Shown here: in pieces, positions 6,746-14,243 of the stretch
Position numbering within the stretch: position 1 is the stretch's first letter
How the letters are laid out: the number at the start of each line of letters is the position of its first letter
Source: Methanobacteriota archaeon
Lineage (GTDB): Archaea; Thermoplasmatota; Poseidoniia; MGIII; CG-Epi1
NCBI GenBank assembly: GCA_014240055.1
Contig: JAAZXP010000016.1
Coordinates: 1-20,468 of the forward strand
DNA: 20,468 nt
Direction of reading: 5' to 3'
Notes under the pieces: model-generated
Seen by the model: the letters and a program-made list of their open reading frames with translations, nothing else
What the model was told of the DNA's origin: nothing
Database searches by the model: none
Program-made: the position numbers and the translations under genes

Positions 6746-9698
6746 AAAAATAGAAATTTTTGGTAAATCAATGAATTCACCACAAGCAATAGCTGGCCTA
6801 TCGGGGTCTGCCGTAGGTCCAACAGGCGGAATTCCTTCCGGTATGTTTGCAATTTTTGCAGTAGTTATTCTAACAGTTTCTTTGGCTACATACTTGCCTG
6901 AAGATGAGCTGCCCTCTAATCAAAGTTTAACAGAGGTTCAATCAACTTATTTAGAAAATATATTATCTGATCGTTCTCGTTCATCTCCTGCATTGACAAC
7001 CTATAACACCTGTGGATTTCTTGAAATGGACTTAAAGGAGCATCTGAAAGAGGAAATGCGTGTAAATTTAGGAACTGGTTCGTATGATTATGGTCGTTGG
7101 GGCATGATAGATGACATGGTTATGATTGATGGCGGTATGGCTGAGATTGCAATGGAAGATAGTGGCATGGATATGGATTCGTCACCTTCTTCAGGTTCAG
7201 AGAAAACATCATCAAATTCCGTAGAAGGAGTTGATTATTCAGGAACTAACAACCAAGAGCAAGGCGTAGATGAAGCTGATTTTGTGAAAACAGATGGCTC
7301 ATACATTTATCTTGTTAATAATGGGTACAATGATTGGGGCGTATATCCCTCCGGTCATATTCACATTCTAGAAATTCCTGAAGCTGGTAATGTTTCATAT
7401 TTATCAAATATATCTATCGAAGGACGCCCTAATGAGATGCTTTTAGTAGATGATAAAGCAGTAGTTTACTCTAACGTTTATATTTACAGTTATTATGAAG
7501 AAAAGCATCCTCTTGATGAAGTAGTCAAGAAGGAAATAAAACGTGAAGTTAAGGAATCCAAACCAACTTCCTCAAATACAGTATCATCTGAATCAGAAGA
7601 TAAAGGAGTAGATGACTCAGAAGAAAGTGAAGACTATGTTGAAGATGAGTATTATGAGTCTGATTATTACTACAGAACAACCTCTTTTACAAAACTAACA
7701 GTTTTGGATTTGACCAATAGAAGTTCACCTCAAGTCACTAGAGAACTTTACATCGAAGGAGATTATCAGACTGCACGTGAATCAGGAGGTACAGTCCGCA
7801 TGGTTTCCTACGGTTGGATGGATATTTATGGTCTGGAAACATGGTTAGATTTTTCAGATTACAAAACATATTGGAATCTTGATTGGGATAGTTCTAAGAG
7901 AGAGCAAATATGGATGGAAGTAATGAATGAAACAATTGAATATAATGACAATATTATTGATCAAACTCCTTTAGATGATCTCTTACCACGCATTCATGAA
8001 AAATCTGGAGATAATATTACAACACACAAGTATACAGAATCAGAAGAGGGGAATTGTCAAAATTTCGCAGCAGCTTCAGATAGTACTGGTCAGGGCCTTA
8101 CATCTATTATGACTCTTGATTTATTAGAAGAAAACTTTAGTTTTAGTGCAGATCATATTTTGAGTAATTGGGCCACAGTTTATGCTTCAGGTAATGTAAT
8201 GGTAATGGCAGAAGCATCACAGAATTCTTGGTGGTTTTGGGGAGATGAAAAATCAGATTTTCAAGAAATGACAAATCTTCATGTATTTGATATATCTAAT
8301 CCAGGTCAAACTGATTATATTGCTAGTGGAAGAGTAAATGGAACAATTCAAGATCAATTTTCTTTATCAGAGCATAATGGAAATATTCGCGTTTGTTCTA
8401 CTACTGGACAATGGGGACGATGGTGGATGGATAATCCAGAACCAATGGTCAGTCATGTCTTCGTTTTAGGTTTAAATTCAGACGAAACGGAATATGAGGT
8501 AATGGGGCATGTGGGTGATATTGCACCAGATGAAAGTATCTGGTCAGCACGTTTTATGGGCGATAAAGCATATATCGTTACTTTTAGAAATATAGATCCT
8601 TTATGGACTATAGATCTTAGTGAACCTGCAGATCCAAGAGTTATAGGAGAATTGGAAATTCCTGGCGTATCAACTTATATTCATCCAATGGGTGAAAATC
8701 ATCTTCTTACAATAGGTATTGCTGGAGATGAAGACGGTTTACATTGGGGCGTAACGCAGATTTCTATATTCGATGTCAGTGATTTTTCAAATCCAAAATT
8801 AGCTAGTTCATTACAGCTAAATTCAGGATCAAGCGAGGAGAATGGCTGGTCTTATTCCTACAGTGAGGCAACTTACGAACACAAAGCATTCCAGTATTGG
8901 GAAGATGATGGTTTGTTGGCAGTTCCAATGTCTACACATAGATACTACTCAGATTATAGTGAAATTGATGGCAAGATGTATTATTCAAGTGGTTATGAAT
9001 ACTTATCAAAATTGATGCTTATTGAAGCTGAGCCAGGTAAAGATCTTAAAATTTATGATGAAGTAGATCATTCTTCATTGTATGATTCTAATTACTGGTG
9101 GGATAATCCTGATGTAAGACGTAGTATTTTCATGGAAGGAGGAGATTATATCTATGCAATTAGTGAAAAAGGAATTACAGCCCATAATGTAGCTACTATG
9201 GAACAGACAGGTTTTGCAGAATTGCCTTCTAATAATAAACCCGTTTATGATAGTTATTCAGAAGAAGTTGAGGCGCCATCAACAGTAGATGAGGATGATG
9301 GTTCTCGGGCTTGTGAGAACCAATCAATTGAGGGAAGGTGGGTGCTTTCAGAACTAGGCAATACACTTTATCAATTTGAAGACGGTCTAAGATATACTTT
9401 TTATGTGGTAAATGGCACTTTTGGAGACGTCCCAATTCCAGGTACCAAACCTTATGAGGTGGATGGAGAAAATATTACGATAGATCTTCATCATGACAAC
9501 TTAGCCATGTACAGAATGAATTTTTCCTGTGATGGACAAATAGTTCAATTATATTATAATGATAATTATACTAGCGATTTCATGAAATCTCTTTACGGTG
9601 AGTATCATAGTACACTCCACAGAGAAAGTTATTACTATGAACTACTTGAAGAATTAGACGATGGCGTGGAAGCTTCAACTGAGGAAGAGTCTTCTTAG
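6738..9698 (+). CDS. Large membrane-anchored beta-propeller protein
   Basis: A 986-residue extracytoplasmic protein. A lysine-containing N-terminus is followed by one hydrophobic segment at about 36-53 (MFAIFAVVILTVSLATYL), an uncleaved anchor or signal. No lipobox cysteine is seen. After a short helical region with TYNTCGFLEMDLKEHL comes a Ser/Gly-rich linker. Next is NNQEQGVDEADFVKTDG (171-187), the hallmark opening of the secreted proteins with a C-terminal beta-propeller (COG4880/PF09826 type). The propeller is interrupted by a very acidic, low-complexity insert at about 255-310 and contains several Trp/Asp-rich blades (for example DISNPGQTDYIASGRVNG). A separate strand-rich module of about 110 residues follows (RWVLSELGNTLYQFEDG onward), lipocalin- or META-like in appearance, and then an acidic tail. 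Its high acidity and Tyr/Trp content suit a surface protein. The exact role is unknown; binding or adhesion is plausible. It converges with the next gene with a 4-base overlap. Confidence 0.82.
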   Translation: MAKKIEIFGKSMNSPQAIAGLSGSAVGPTGGIPSGMFAIFAVVILTVSLATYLPEDELPSNQSLTEVQSTYLENILSDRSRSSPALTTYNTCGFLEMDLKEHLKEEMRVNLGTGSYDYGRWGMIDDMVMIDGGMAEIAMEDSGMDMDSSPSSGSEKTSSNSVEGVDYSGTNNQEQGVDEADFVKTDGSYIYLVNNGYNDWGVYPSGHIHILEIPEAGNVSYLSNISIEGRPNEMLLVDDKAVVYSNVYIYSYYEEKHPLDEVVKKEIKREVKESKPTSSNTVSSESEDKGVDDSEESEDYVEDEYYESDYYYRTTSFTKLTVLDLTNRSSPQVTRELYIEGDYQTARESGGTVRMVSYGWMDIYGLETWLDFSDYKTYWNLDWDSSKREQIWMEVMNETIEYNDNIIDQTPLDDLLPRIHEKSGDNITTHKYTESEEGNCQNFAAASDSTGQGLTSIMTLDLLEENFSFSADHILSNWATVYASGNVMVMAEASQNSWWFWGDEKSDFQEMTNLHVFDISNPGQTDYIASGRVNGTIQDQFSLSEHNGNIRVCSTTGQWGRWWMDNPEPMVSHVFVLGLNSDETEYEVMGHVGDIAPDESIWSARFMGDKAYIVTFRNIDPLWTIDLSEPADPRVIGELEIPGVSTYIHPMGENHLLTIGIAGDEDGLHWGVTQISIFDVSDFSNPKLASSLQLNSGSSEENGWSYSYSEATYEHKAFQYWEDDGLLAVPMSTHRYYSDYSEIDGKMYYSSGYEYLSKLMLIEAEPGKDLKIYDEVDHSSLYDSNYWWDNPDVRRSIFMEGGDYIYAISEKGITAHNVATMEQTGFAELPSNNKPVYDSYSEEVEAPSTVDEDDGSRACENQSIEGRWVLSELGNTLYQFEDGLRYTFYVVNGTFGDVPIPGTKPYEVDGENITIDLHHDNLAMYRMNFSCDGQIVQLYYNDNYTSDFMKSLYGEYHSTLHRESYYYELLEELDDGVEASTEEESS

Positions 9699-10180
9699 TT
9701 TATCAGTTTATTTAGCTCAGAAATAATTAAAGAGAAAGAGTTCTCCAATACGTGAGAATCTTCTACTTCAATTAGCCTTAGGTTGTTTCCAGAACGCTCA
9801 ATGTAGTCTTTACTGGCACTTATAGGTACAATCTCGTCTGTAACAGAGTGTATGATTGTGATAGGAAAATCATTTGGAGCAATTAACTTTTCTGGGTCGT
9901 CATTTGGCGATTCAGGCAAATGTAATGCTGGAGCTAGGAGTAACATTCCCTTAATTTGTTCAGGATATTGTTGAGCAACTAATGCACATGCTAGACCGCC
10001 GTAACTTGATCCTGCAAGAATTACTTTCTGTTTAGAAACAAGTTCATTTAGTATGCGTATTCTTTCATCTAATTCCATATTGTTAAAATCAGGTGAAACA
10101 ACTTCAATTCCACTTTCTTTTATAGCTGTAATTTTACTTCCATTTGGACTTCCCCATAATCCATGTGCCCAGATTAACAT
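9695..10180 (-). CDS. Small alpha/beta hydrolase
   Basis: A 161-residue serine hydrolase of the compact alpha/beta type (YqiA/RBBP9-like size, no lid). It has the oxyanion-loop His-Gly at 6-7 (WAHGLWGSPNGSK), the nucleophile elbow GSSYGG with Ser59, an acidic residue Asp115 in TDEIVP and the catalytic His143 in DSHVLE, so the triad is complete. It is transcribed divergently from the tryptophan dioxygenase operon across a 48-base gap that holds one shared symmetric TATA box. That location makes it a candidate for formyl removal from N-formylkynurenine or another ester/amide step of the pathway (inference). Its 3' end overlaps the beta-propeller gene by 4 bases. The family is clear; the substrate is not. 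Confidence 0.83.
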   Translation of the reverse strand: MLIWAHGLWGSPNGSKITAIKESGIEVVSPDFNNMELDERIRILNELVSKQKVILAGSSYGGLACALVAQQYPEQIKGMLLLAPALHLPESPNDDPEKLIAPNDFPITIIHSVTDEIVPISASKDYIERSGNNLRLIEVEDSHVLENSFSLIISELNKLIN

Positions 10181-10200
10181 AGTCCCCCAAACACAGTCGA

Positions 10201-10209
10201 TATAATATA
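10201..10209. promoter_or_regulatory. Shared symmetric TATA box for divergent genes
   Basis: TATAATATA is palindromic apart from its central base (10205). The two start codons face away at 10180 and 10229, giving a midpoint of 10204.5, so the element lies 20-28 bases from both. It can serve as the TATA box in both directions, coupling the hydrolase gene to the tryptophan operon. Confidence 0.65.
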
Positions 10210-10228
10210 CAATCTCTCTGGGGCCCTA

Positions 10229-11167
10229 ATGTCTCGTACTTATGGTGAGTATCTCAGATTGGAGGAGTTACTCAAATTACAAACTGGATTTATGAAGGAT
10301 GAAAGTAAACTTTCTAACGATGAACTTCATTTTATATTGGTTCACCAGAATTTTGAACTGTGGTTTAAATTAATAATTAATGAGTTGAAATGTACTAGAG
10401 ATATACTTGCTGCTGAATATGTTGAAGAGTCCAATCTTCCACAAGCAGTTCATCACATGCGAAGAGTTATTGAAACTTTTAGATTAATGTCACAACAATG
10501 GAAAGTTATGGAAACTTTAGAACCACAAGAGTTTCTTAATTTCAGAGATGAGTTAGGTACTGCTTCTGGCTTTGAATCAATACAAATGAGAGTTTTAGAA
10601 GGAATGATGGGTAAAAAATGGATAGATGGAAAACCCGTTGGACAAGAAAAAGATAATGGAGAGAAATCGTTATACGAAGTTACTTGTTCATGGTTAGAAA
10701 GAACGCCTATTCAGGGTTCAACACCTGACTCCAACAAAGATTTAGAAGTGGTTAATAATTTTATAGAGGATTATCTTAAATCTCACAAAAAAGTATATCC
10801 TGATAATAATAAAGAAGCTATAGATTTCTTAAAACCAAACAATGAATCAAATAGAATAAGAGCAGCTTTAGTGTTTATAGAATCATATCGGGAATTACCT
10901 TTATTGTCTTGGCCTCGTAAAGTCATATCGACACTTATTGAATTAGAACAGGCAATGGTATTATGGCGCAGTTCTCATGCAAGAATGGTTGAACGAATTA
11001 TTGGTAGAAGAGTTGGTACTGGAGGTTCTTCAGGTGTTGATTATTTGGATATGACCACTAAATATCGGGTTTTTATCGATTTATGGATGGTTCGTAGTAT
11101 TTTAATAAAAAAAGTAGCCTTACCTAAATTGAAAAATCCTGAATTTTACGGATTCAAGGGAGACTAA
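10229..11167 (+). CDS. kynA: Tryptophan 2,3-dioxygenase
   Basis: A heme enzyme that opens the indole ring of L-tryptophan with O2 to give N-formyl-L-kynurenine. The 312 residues carry the family blocks: TYGEYLRLEELLKLQ (4-18), the distal-side HQNFELWFKLI (His39), FLNFRDELGTASGFESIQ (Arg106 for carboxylate binding), and SSHARMVERIIG with the proximal heme ligand His250. Then comes GTGGSSGVDYL (Thr264 in the substrate loop). All key residues are kept, so it should be active. It is the first gene of a tightly packed plus-strand operon; its TAA is immediately followed by the ATG of the SDR gene. The start is set by the TATA box 20-28 bases upstream. Such an enzyme is unusual in archaea and, with the genes behind it, implies tryptophan catabolism. 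Assignment is very secure. Confidence 0.96.
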   Translation: MSRTYGEYLRLEELLKLQTGFMKDESKLSNDELHFILVHQNFELWFKLIINELKCTRDILAAEYVEESNLPQAVHHMRRVIETFRLMSQQWKVMETLEPQEFLNFRDELGTASGFESIQMRVLEGMMGKKWIDGKPVGQEKDNGEKSLYEVTCSWLERTPIQGSTPDSNKDLEVVNNFIEDYLKSHKKVYPDNNKEAIDFLKPNNESNRIRAALVFIESYRELPLLSWPRKVISTLIELEQAMVLWRSSHARMVERIIGRRVGTGGSSGVDYLDMTTKYRVFIDLWMVRSILIKKVALPKLKNPEFYGFKGD

Positions 11168-11905
11168 ATGCTAGATCTTAGTGGAAAGAGAGCTTTAGTT
11201 TGTGGTGGAACTAGCGGTATTGGAAAAGCAGCAGTACAAGCCCTTCAAGATTATGGTGCTGAAGTTGTTGTTTTATCTCGTAGTGCAACCGGAGAAAATA
11301 CAATATCGTGCAATCTTGAAGATCTTAATTCATTGACTAAATTATTAGAAACTGAAATCCAAACGAATGGTGATTTTGAAATATTAGTTAATAACTCAGG
11401 AGGCCCTCCATCAGGCCCTCTCATCGACGCGAAACCTAGTGATTTTGAAAAAGCGTTTTTGAGGCATGTATTAGCTTCTCAAACTTTGGTTCAACTTATT
11501 TTACCAGGCATGAAAAAAGCTAATTATGGACGGATAGTAAATGTAATTTCCACATCAGTTAAGGAACCGATTGCAGGTCTTGGTGTTAGTAATACTATAA
11601 GAGGTGCAATGGCCTCTTGGTCTAAAACGTTATCGAAAGAGTTGCCACCTTCTATAACAATAAACAATGTTCTTCCAGGCTTTACTGCAACAGAGCGCTT
11701 AGAAGAATTAAAGCAAACATTATCAAAACAAAAGGGAATAAGTCCTAATGAAGTAGAAAAGGCATGGCTAGGTACAGTACCAGAAGGGCGTTTAGCAGAT
11801 CCTTCTGAATTAGGTCAGGTAATAGCTTTTCTGGCATCTCCTGCAGCAAGTTTTGTTAGAGGAGTTAGTCTTCCAGTAGATGGAGGAAGGACTGGTTCAA
11901 TATAA
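11168..11905 (+). CDS. SDR-family oxidoreductase with substituted YxxxK motif
   Basis: A 245-residue short-chain dehydrogenase/reductase of FabG-like build. The dinucleotide loop GGTSGIG is at 13-19, NNSGG at 75-79, the catalytic-region serines in VISTS (126-130), and the C-terminal PVDGGRTGSI. Where the catalytic Tyr-x3-Lys should stand, 13 residues after Ser128, the sequence is Ser141-Asn-Thr-Ile-Arg145. The proton-relay residues are therefore replaced. I have the impression that an SNxxR-type subgroup of SDRs exists, but its reactions are not clear to me. The gene abuts tryptophan dioxygenase with no gap and shares one base with the following monooxygenase, so it belongs to the pathway. 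Possible roles are supply of reducing power to the flavin enzyme, or reduction of a ring-cleavage product. Neither is shown by sequence. Confidence 0.87.
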   Translation: MLDLSGKRALVCGGTSGIGKAAVQALQDYGAEVVVLSRSATGENTISCNLEDLNSLTKLLETEIQTNGDFEILVNNSGGPPSGPLIDAKPSDFEKAFLRHVLASQTLVQLILPGMKKANYGRIVNVISTSVKEPIAGLGVSNTIRGAMASWSKTLSKELPPSITINNVLPGFTATERLEELKQTLSKQKGISPNEVEKAWLGTVPEGRLADPSELGQVIAFLASPAASFVRGVSLPVDGGRTGSI

Positions 11906-13146
11906 TGGATTTTGACATTTTCTTATCAATAGCACAGACTCCAGTAGATGGTCACACACCAGATGAAAATACAATGTTTTCAAATTTTTTTAATCAATTA
12001 GAAGTTGCAGATAAGTTGGGTTTTGGAACTGCTTGGGTAGCTCAAGCCCATTTATCTACAGAAGTTCAAAAAATGAATAAACATCCAGTGGTTCCACATT
12101 GGGAAGGGGAAGTAGGATTATGTACTGATTTTTTTCAGTTAGCTCATTTAATGTTTTCTAGAACTAAAAATATTCATGTAGGTTCAGCAGTTATGAGTCT
12201 TCTTACACATGGAGGTCCAGTGGGTATAGCTGAGCGTGTCGGAGCTTTCTTAGCCTTACATGGCCTTAAGAAGAATGAAAAAAGGAAATTGCGTATTGGT
12301 TTTTCAGCAGGTAGATTTGAATTCATGGCACGTCCATATGGGATAGTTCCACGAGATATCGTTGAGGAAGCAGCTTGGCCTGCTTTGCGTGGTCAAATAT
12401 TTGGAGAAGCTTGTGAAATTTTTCTAAGGTTATTGAATGGCGAGATAGTTAATAGCGATATTATACGAAAAACAGTACTAACACGTTCTAATTTCCGTAG
12501 TGATGAGGACTGGTCCAAAGTTCAGAATGCAGTGTTAGAAAGAGATTCTATATCAAAAGTTCCAGAGAGTATTATCATACCAAATCGTTATATTTTTGAA
12601 GATGTTAAAAATATACCACAAGCTTGGAATCGAGAACTTTTAGATTTAATCATAGGCTCTCATGACCCTAAATTACAGAAAGAGGTAAATGAGATTCTTC
12701 CTGTTAAAGTTTTTAATTTATCAATTACACCTCCCGAATTAATAGAGAAAACACATGAAAGAATGAAAACAGATTATAATTCTAGGGGAGGTTCTTGGCA
12801 AAGAAATTATATGCCAAGAACAATAATGGTTTTCTTAAATGATGAACCTAATTTATCAGATTCAGAACGCAAATCACAGGCTAAGGTAGAGGCCGAAAAA
12901 GCACTAAATTCCTATTGGGGTGCTTTAGAAGGAACTATAGATCCTGCAAAAGTATCTAAAGCTGCTGAAAACTCAGTAGTAGGTAATGTAGAGGATGTTG
13001 CCCAACAAATAGTGGAACGTTTTGATTCTAAAGACTGTATAATGACTTGGTTTGATTTTTTCAATCATGATAGCCCTCGTGTGGTAAGAAATATGGAAGC
13101 TTTCATGAACAAGGTTGTTCCTCGTGTTAGAGAATTGATCAAATGA
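11905..13146 (+). CDS. Luciferase-like flavin-dependent monooxygenase (proposed Baeyer-Villiger enzyme)
   Basis: A 413-residue member of the bacterial-luciferase-like (LLM) TIM-barrel family, which uses FMNH2 or F420. The N-terminal barrel shows EVADKLGFGTAWVAQAHLS (33-51), a variant of the usual E-x-H strand, then HVGSAVMSLLTHGGPVGIAERV (91-112) and LRIGFSAGRFEF (129-140). The family C-terminus appears as GNVEDVAQQIVERF (from about 360) with NHDSPRVVRNMEAFMNKVVPRVR. The region at about 190-340 contains extra sequence relative to typical 330-370-residue members and may shape the substrate pocket. It starts within the SDR stop codon (TAATG) and overlaps the next gene by 4 bases. The family includes type II Baeyer-Villiger monooxygenases. 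Given its neighbours I infer oxygen insertion beside the aryl ketone of (formyl)kynurenine; aromatic hydroxylation is the main alternative. Confidence 0.85.
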   Translation: MDFDIFLSIAQTPVDGHTPDENTMFSNFFNQLEVADKLGFGTAWVAQAHLSTEVQKMNKHPVVPHWEGEVGLCTDFFQLAHLMFSRTKNIHVGSAVMSLLTHGGPVGIAERVGAFLALHGLKKNEKRKLRIGFSAGRFEFMARPYGIVPRDIVEEAAWPALRGQIFGEACEIFLRLLNGEIVNSDIIRKTVLTRSNFRSDEDWSKVQNAVLERDSISKVPESIIIPNRYIFEDVKNIPQAWNRELLDLIIGSHDPKLQKEVNEILPVKVFNLSITPPELIEKTHERMKTDYNSRGGSWQRNYMPRTIMVFLNDEPNLSDSERKSQAKVEAEKALNSYWGALEGTIDPAKVSKAAENSVVGNVEDVAQQIVERFDSKDCIMTWFDFFNHDSPRVVRNMEAFMNKVVPRVRELIK

Positions 13147-14243
13147 GTCACCCAACCGATGTCAGTCAATTGTATCCAAGTAGTCCCTTGGGTGAAACGG
13201 ATAGTGATGTTCCAACAGGCAGAGATGTGGAATGGGAGCCTTTAGTTGATTATCGAAGAAATGGAGTCAGTGAAACGACGATTCATGGAGCTGTAGCTTG
13301 GTATAGTGGAGGTAAAAATATACATAGTTTCGGCGGAAATGTTCTTTGCTATGGCCGTTCAATGATGAAACCATTAATGCTGAAAGTATTTGCAGAAGAA
13401 TTATCGAATCTTAGTTGGGATCAAAAGGCTATTTCAATAGCCAGTCATAATGGAACATCTGAGCATGTTAAGGCAGCTCAATCATTACTTCCACAGTCAG
13501 ATTGGGGATTAATGCAAACACCACTTGATTTACCCTTAGTACAATTTGGAAGACAAGTTCGAAGAGCAAGACGTTGGTATTCAAATTCTTCGGGACAACA
13601 CGCAGCAATTCTTCTAGGTTGCCGTCGTAAAGGTTGGAATAGAGCCGGTTATACTCTCCCCAGTCATCCCTTTTTCTTTGCATTTTTAGAAGAGATAAGA
13701 CATTTTCTTGGCAAGGATTGGAATCCGAAAAGAATAGCTCGTGATGGAGATGGTTTTCCCACATTATCAAATACAGTTAATGAATTAGCAGCTTGTTATG
13801 CTGGATTAGCTAAGGAAAAAGAAGATAATTGGATATGGGAGGCTATGACTAGAAATCCGGATTTAGTCGGTGGTTTTAATAGATTAGACACTACCGTAAT
13901 TAAGACATGTAAGGGCAAAGTTATTGCTAAAGAGGGTGCAGATGGTTTACTTGGTTTGTCTATACTTCACGAAGATTATCCTGAGGGACTCGGCGTAGTT
14001 GTAAAAATAGCTCATGGATGGAATCCTCAAGCTACATGGTATGTCGCAAGGGGAATATTGGGAGTATTAGGAATGGAATTAAGAAATCCTTATCCACTTC
14101 GAAGACAGAAAGCATTTTTGGTGCCTGGTGTTGTACCTCCTAAATATTTGGAAAAATTAAAAGACATTCCTACTTGGGATGAATGGGATCCAGATAATGA
14201 TCGCTGGTACTTTAATCCCGAAGATTATAAGAGTCCTGAATGA
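13143..14243 (+). CDS. Asparaginase-II-family hydrolase lacking the zinc ligands
   Basis: A 366-residue protein of the L-asparaginase II (Rhizobium etli ReAV-like, class 3) family, whose fold resembles serine beta-lactamases. Recognisable blocks are GRSMMKP with a Ser73-x2-Lys76 pair, ASHNGTSEH (Ser101), NSSGQHAAI (148-155), GWNRAGYTLPSHP (164-176), RDGDGFPT (200-207), NELAACYAGLA (213-223) and AKEGADGLLGL with Lys263. The two Ser-Lys pairs (73/76 and 101/263) described for ReAV are therefore kept. The ReAV zinc ligands Cys, Lys and Cys correspond here to Ser149, Gln152 and Asp203, so the metal site is gone. This suggests a changed substrate. In this operon a beta-aspartyl ester made from kynurenine is a chemically sensible substrate (inference). 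It overlaps both neighbours by 4 bases (ATGA). Confidence 0.82.
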   Translation: MSHPTDVSQLYPSSPLGETDSDVPTGRDVEWEPLVDYRRNGVSETTIHGAVAWYSGGKNIHSFGGNVLCYGRSMMKPLMLKVFAEELSNLSWDQKAISIASHNGTSEHVKAAQSLLPQSDWGLMQTPLDLPLVQFGRQVRRARRWYSNSSGQHAAILLGCRRKGWNRAGYTLPSHPFFFAFLEEIRHFLGKDWNPKRIARDGDGFPTLSNTVNELAACYAGLAKEKEDNWIWEAMTRNPDLVGGFNRLDTTVIKTCKGKVIAKEGADGLLGLSILHEDYPEGLGVVVKIAHGWNPQATWYVARGILGVLGMELRNPYPLRRQKAFLVPGVVPPKYLEKLKDIPTWDEWDPDNDRWYFNPEDYKSPE

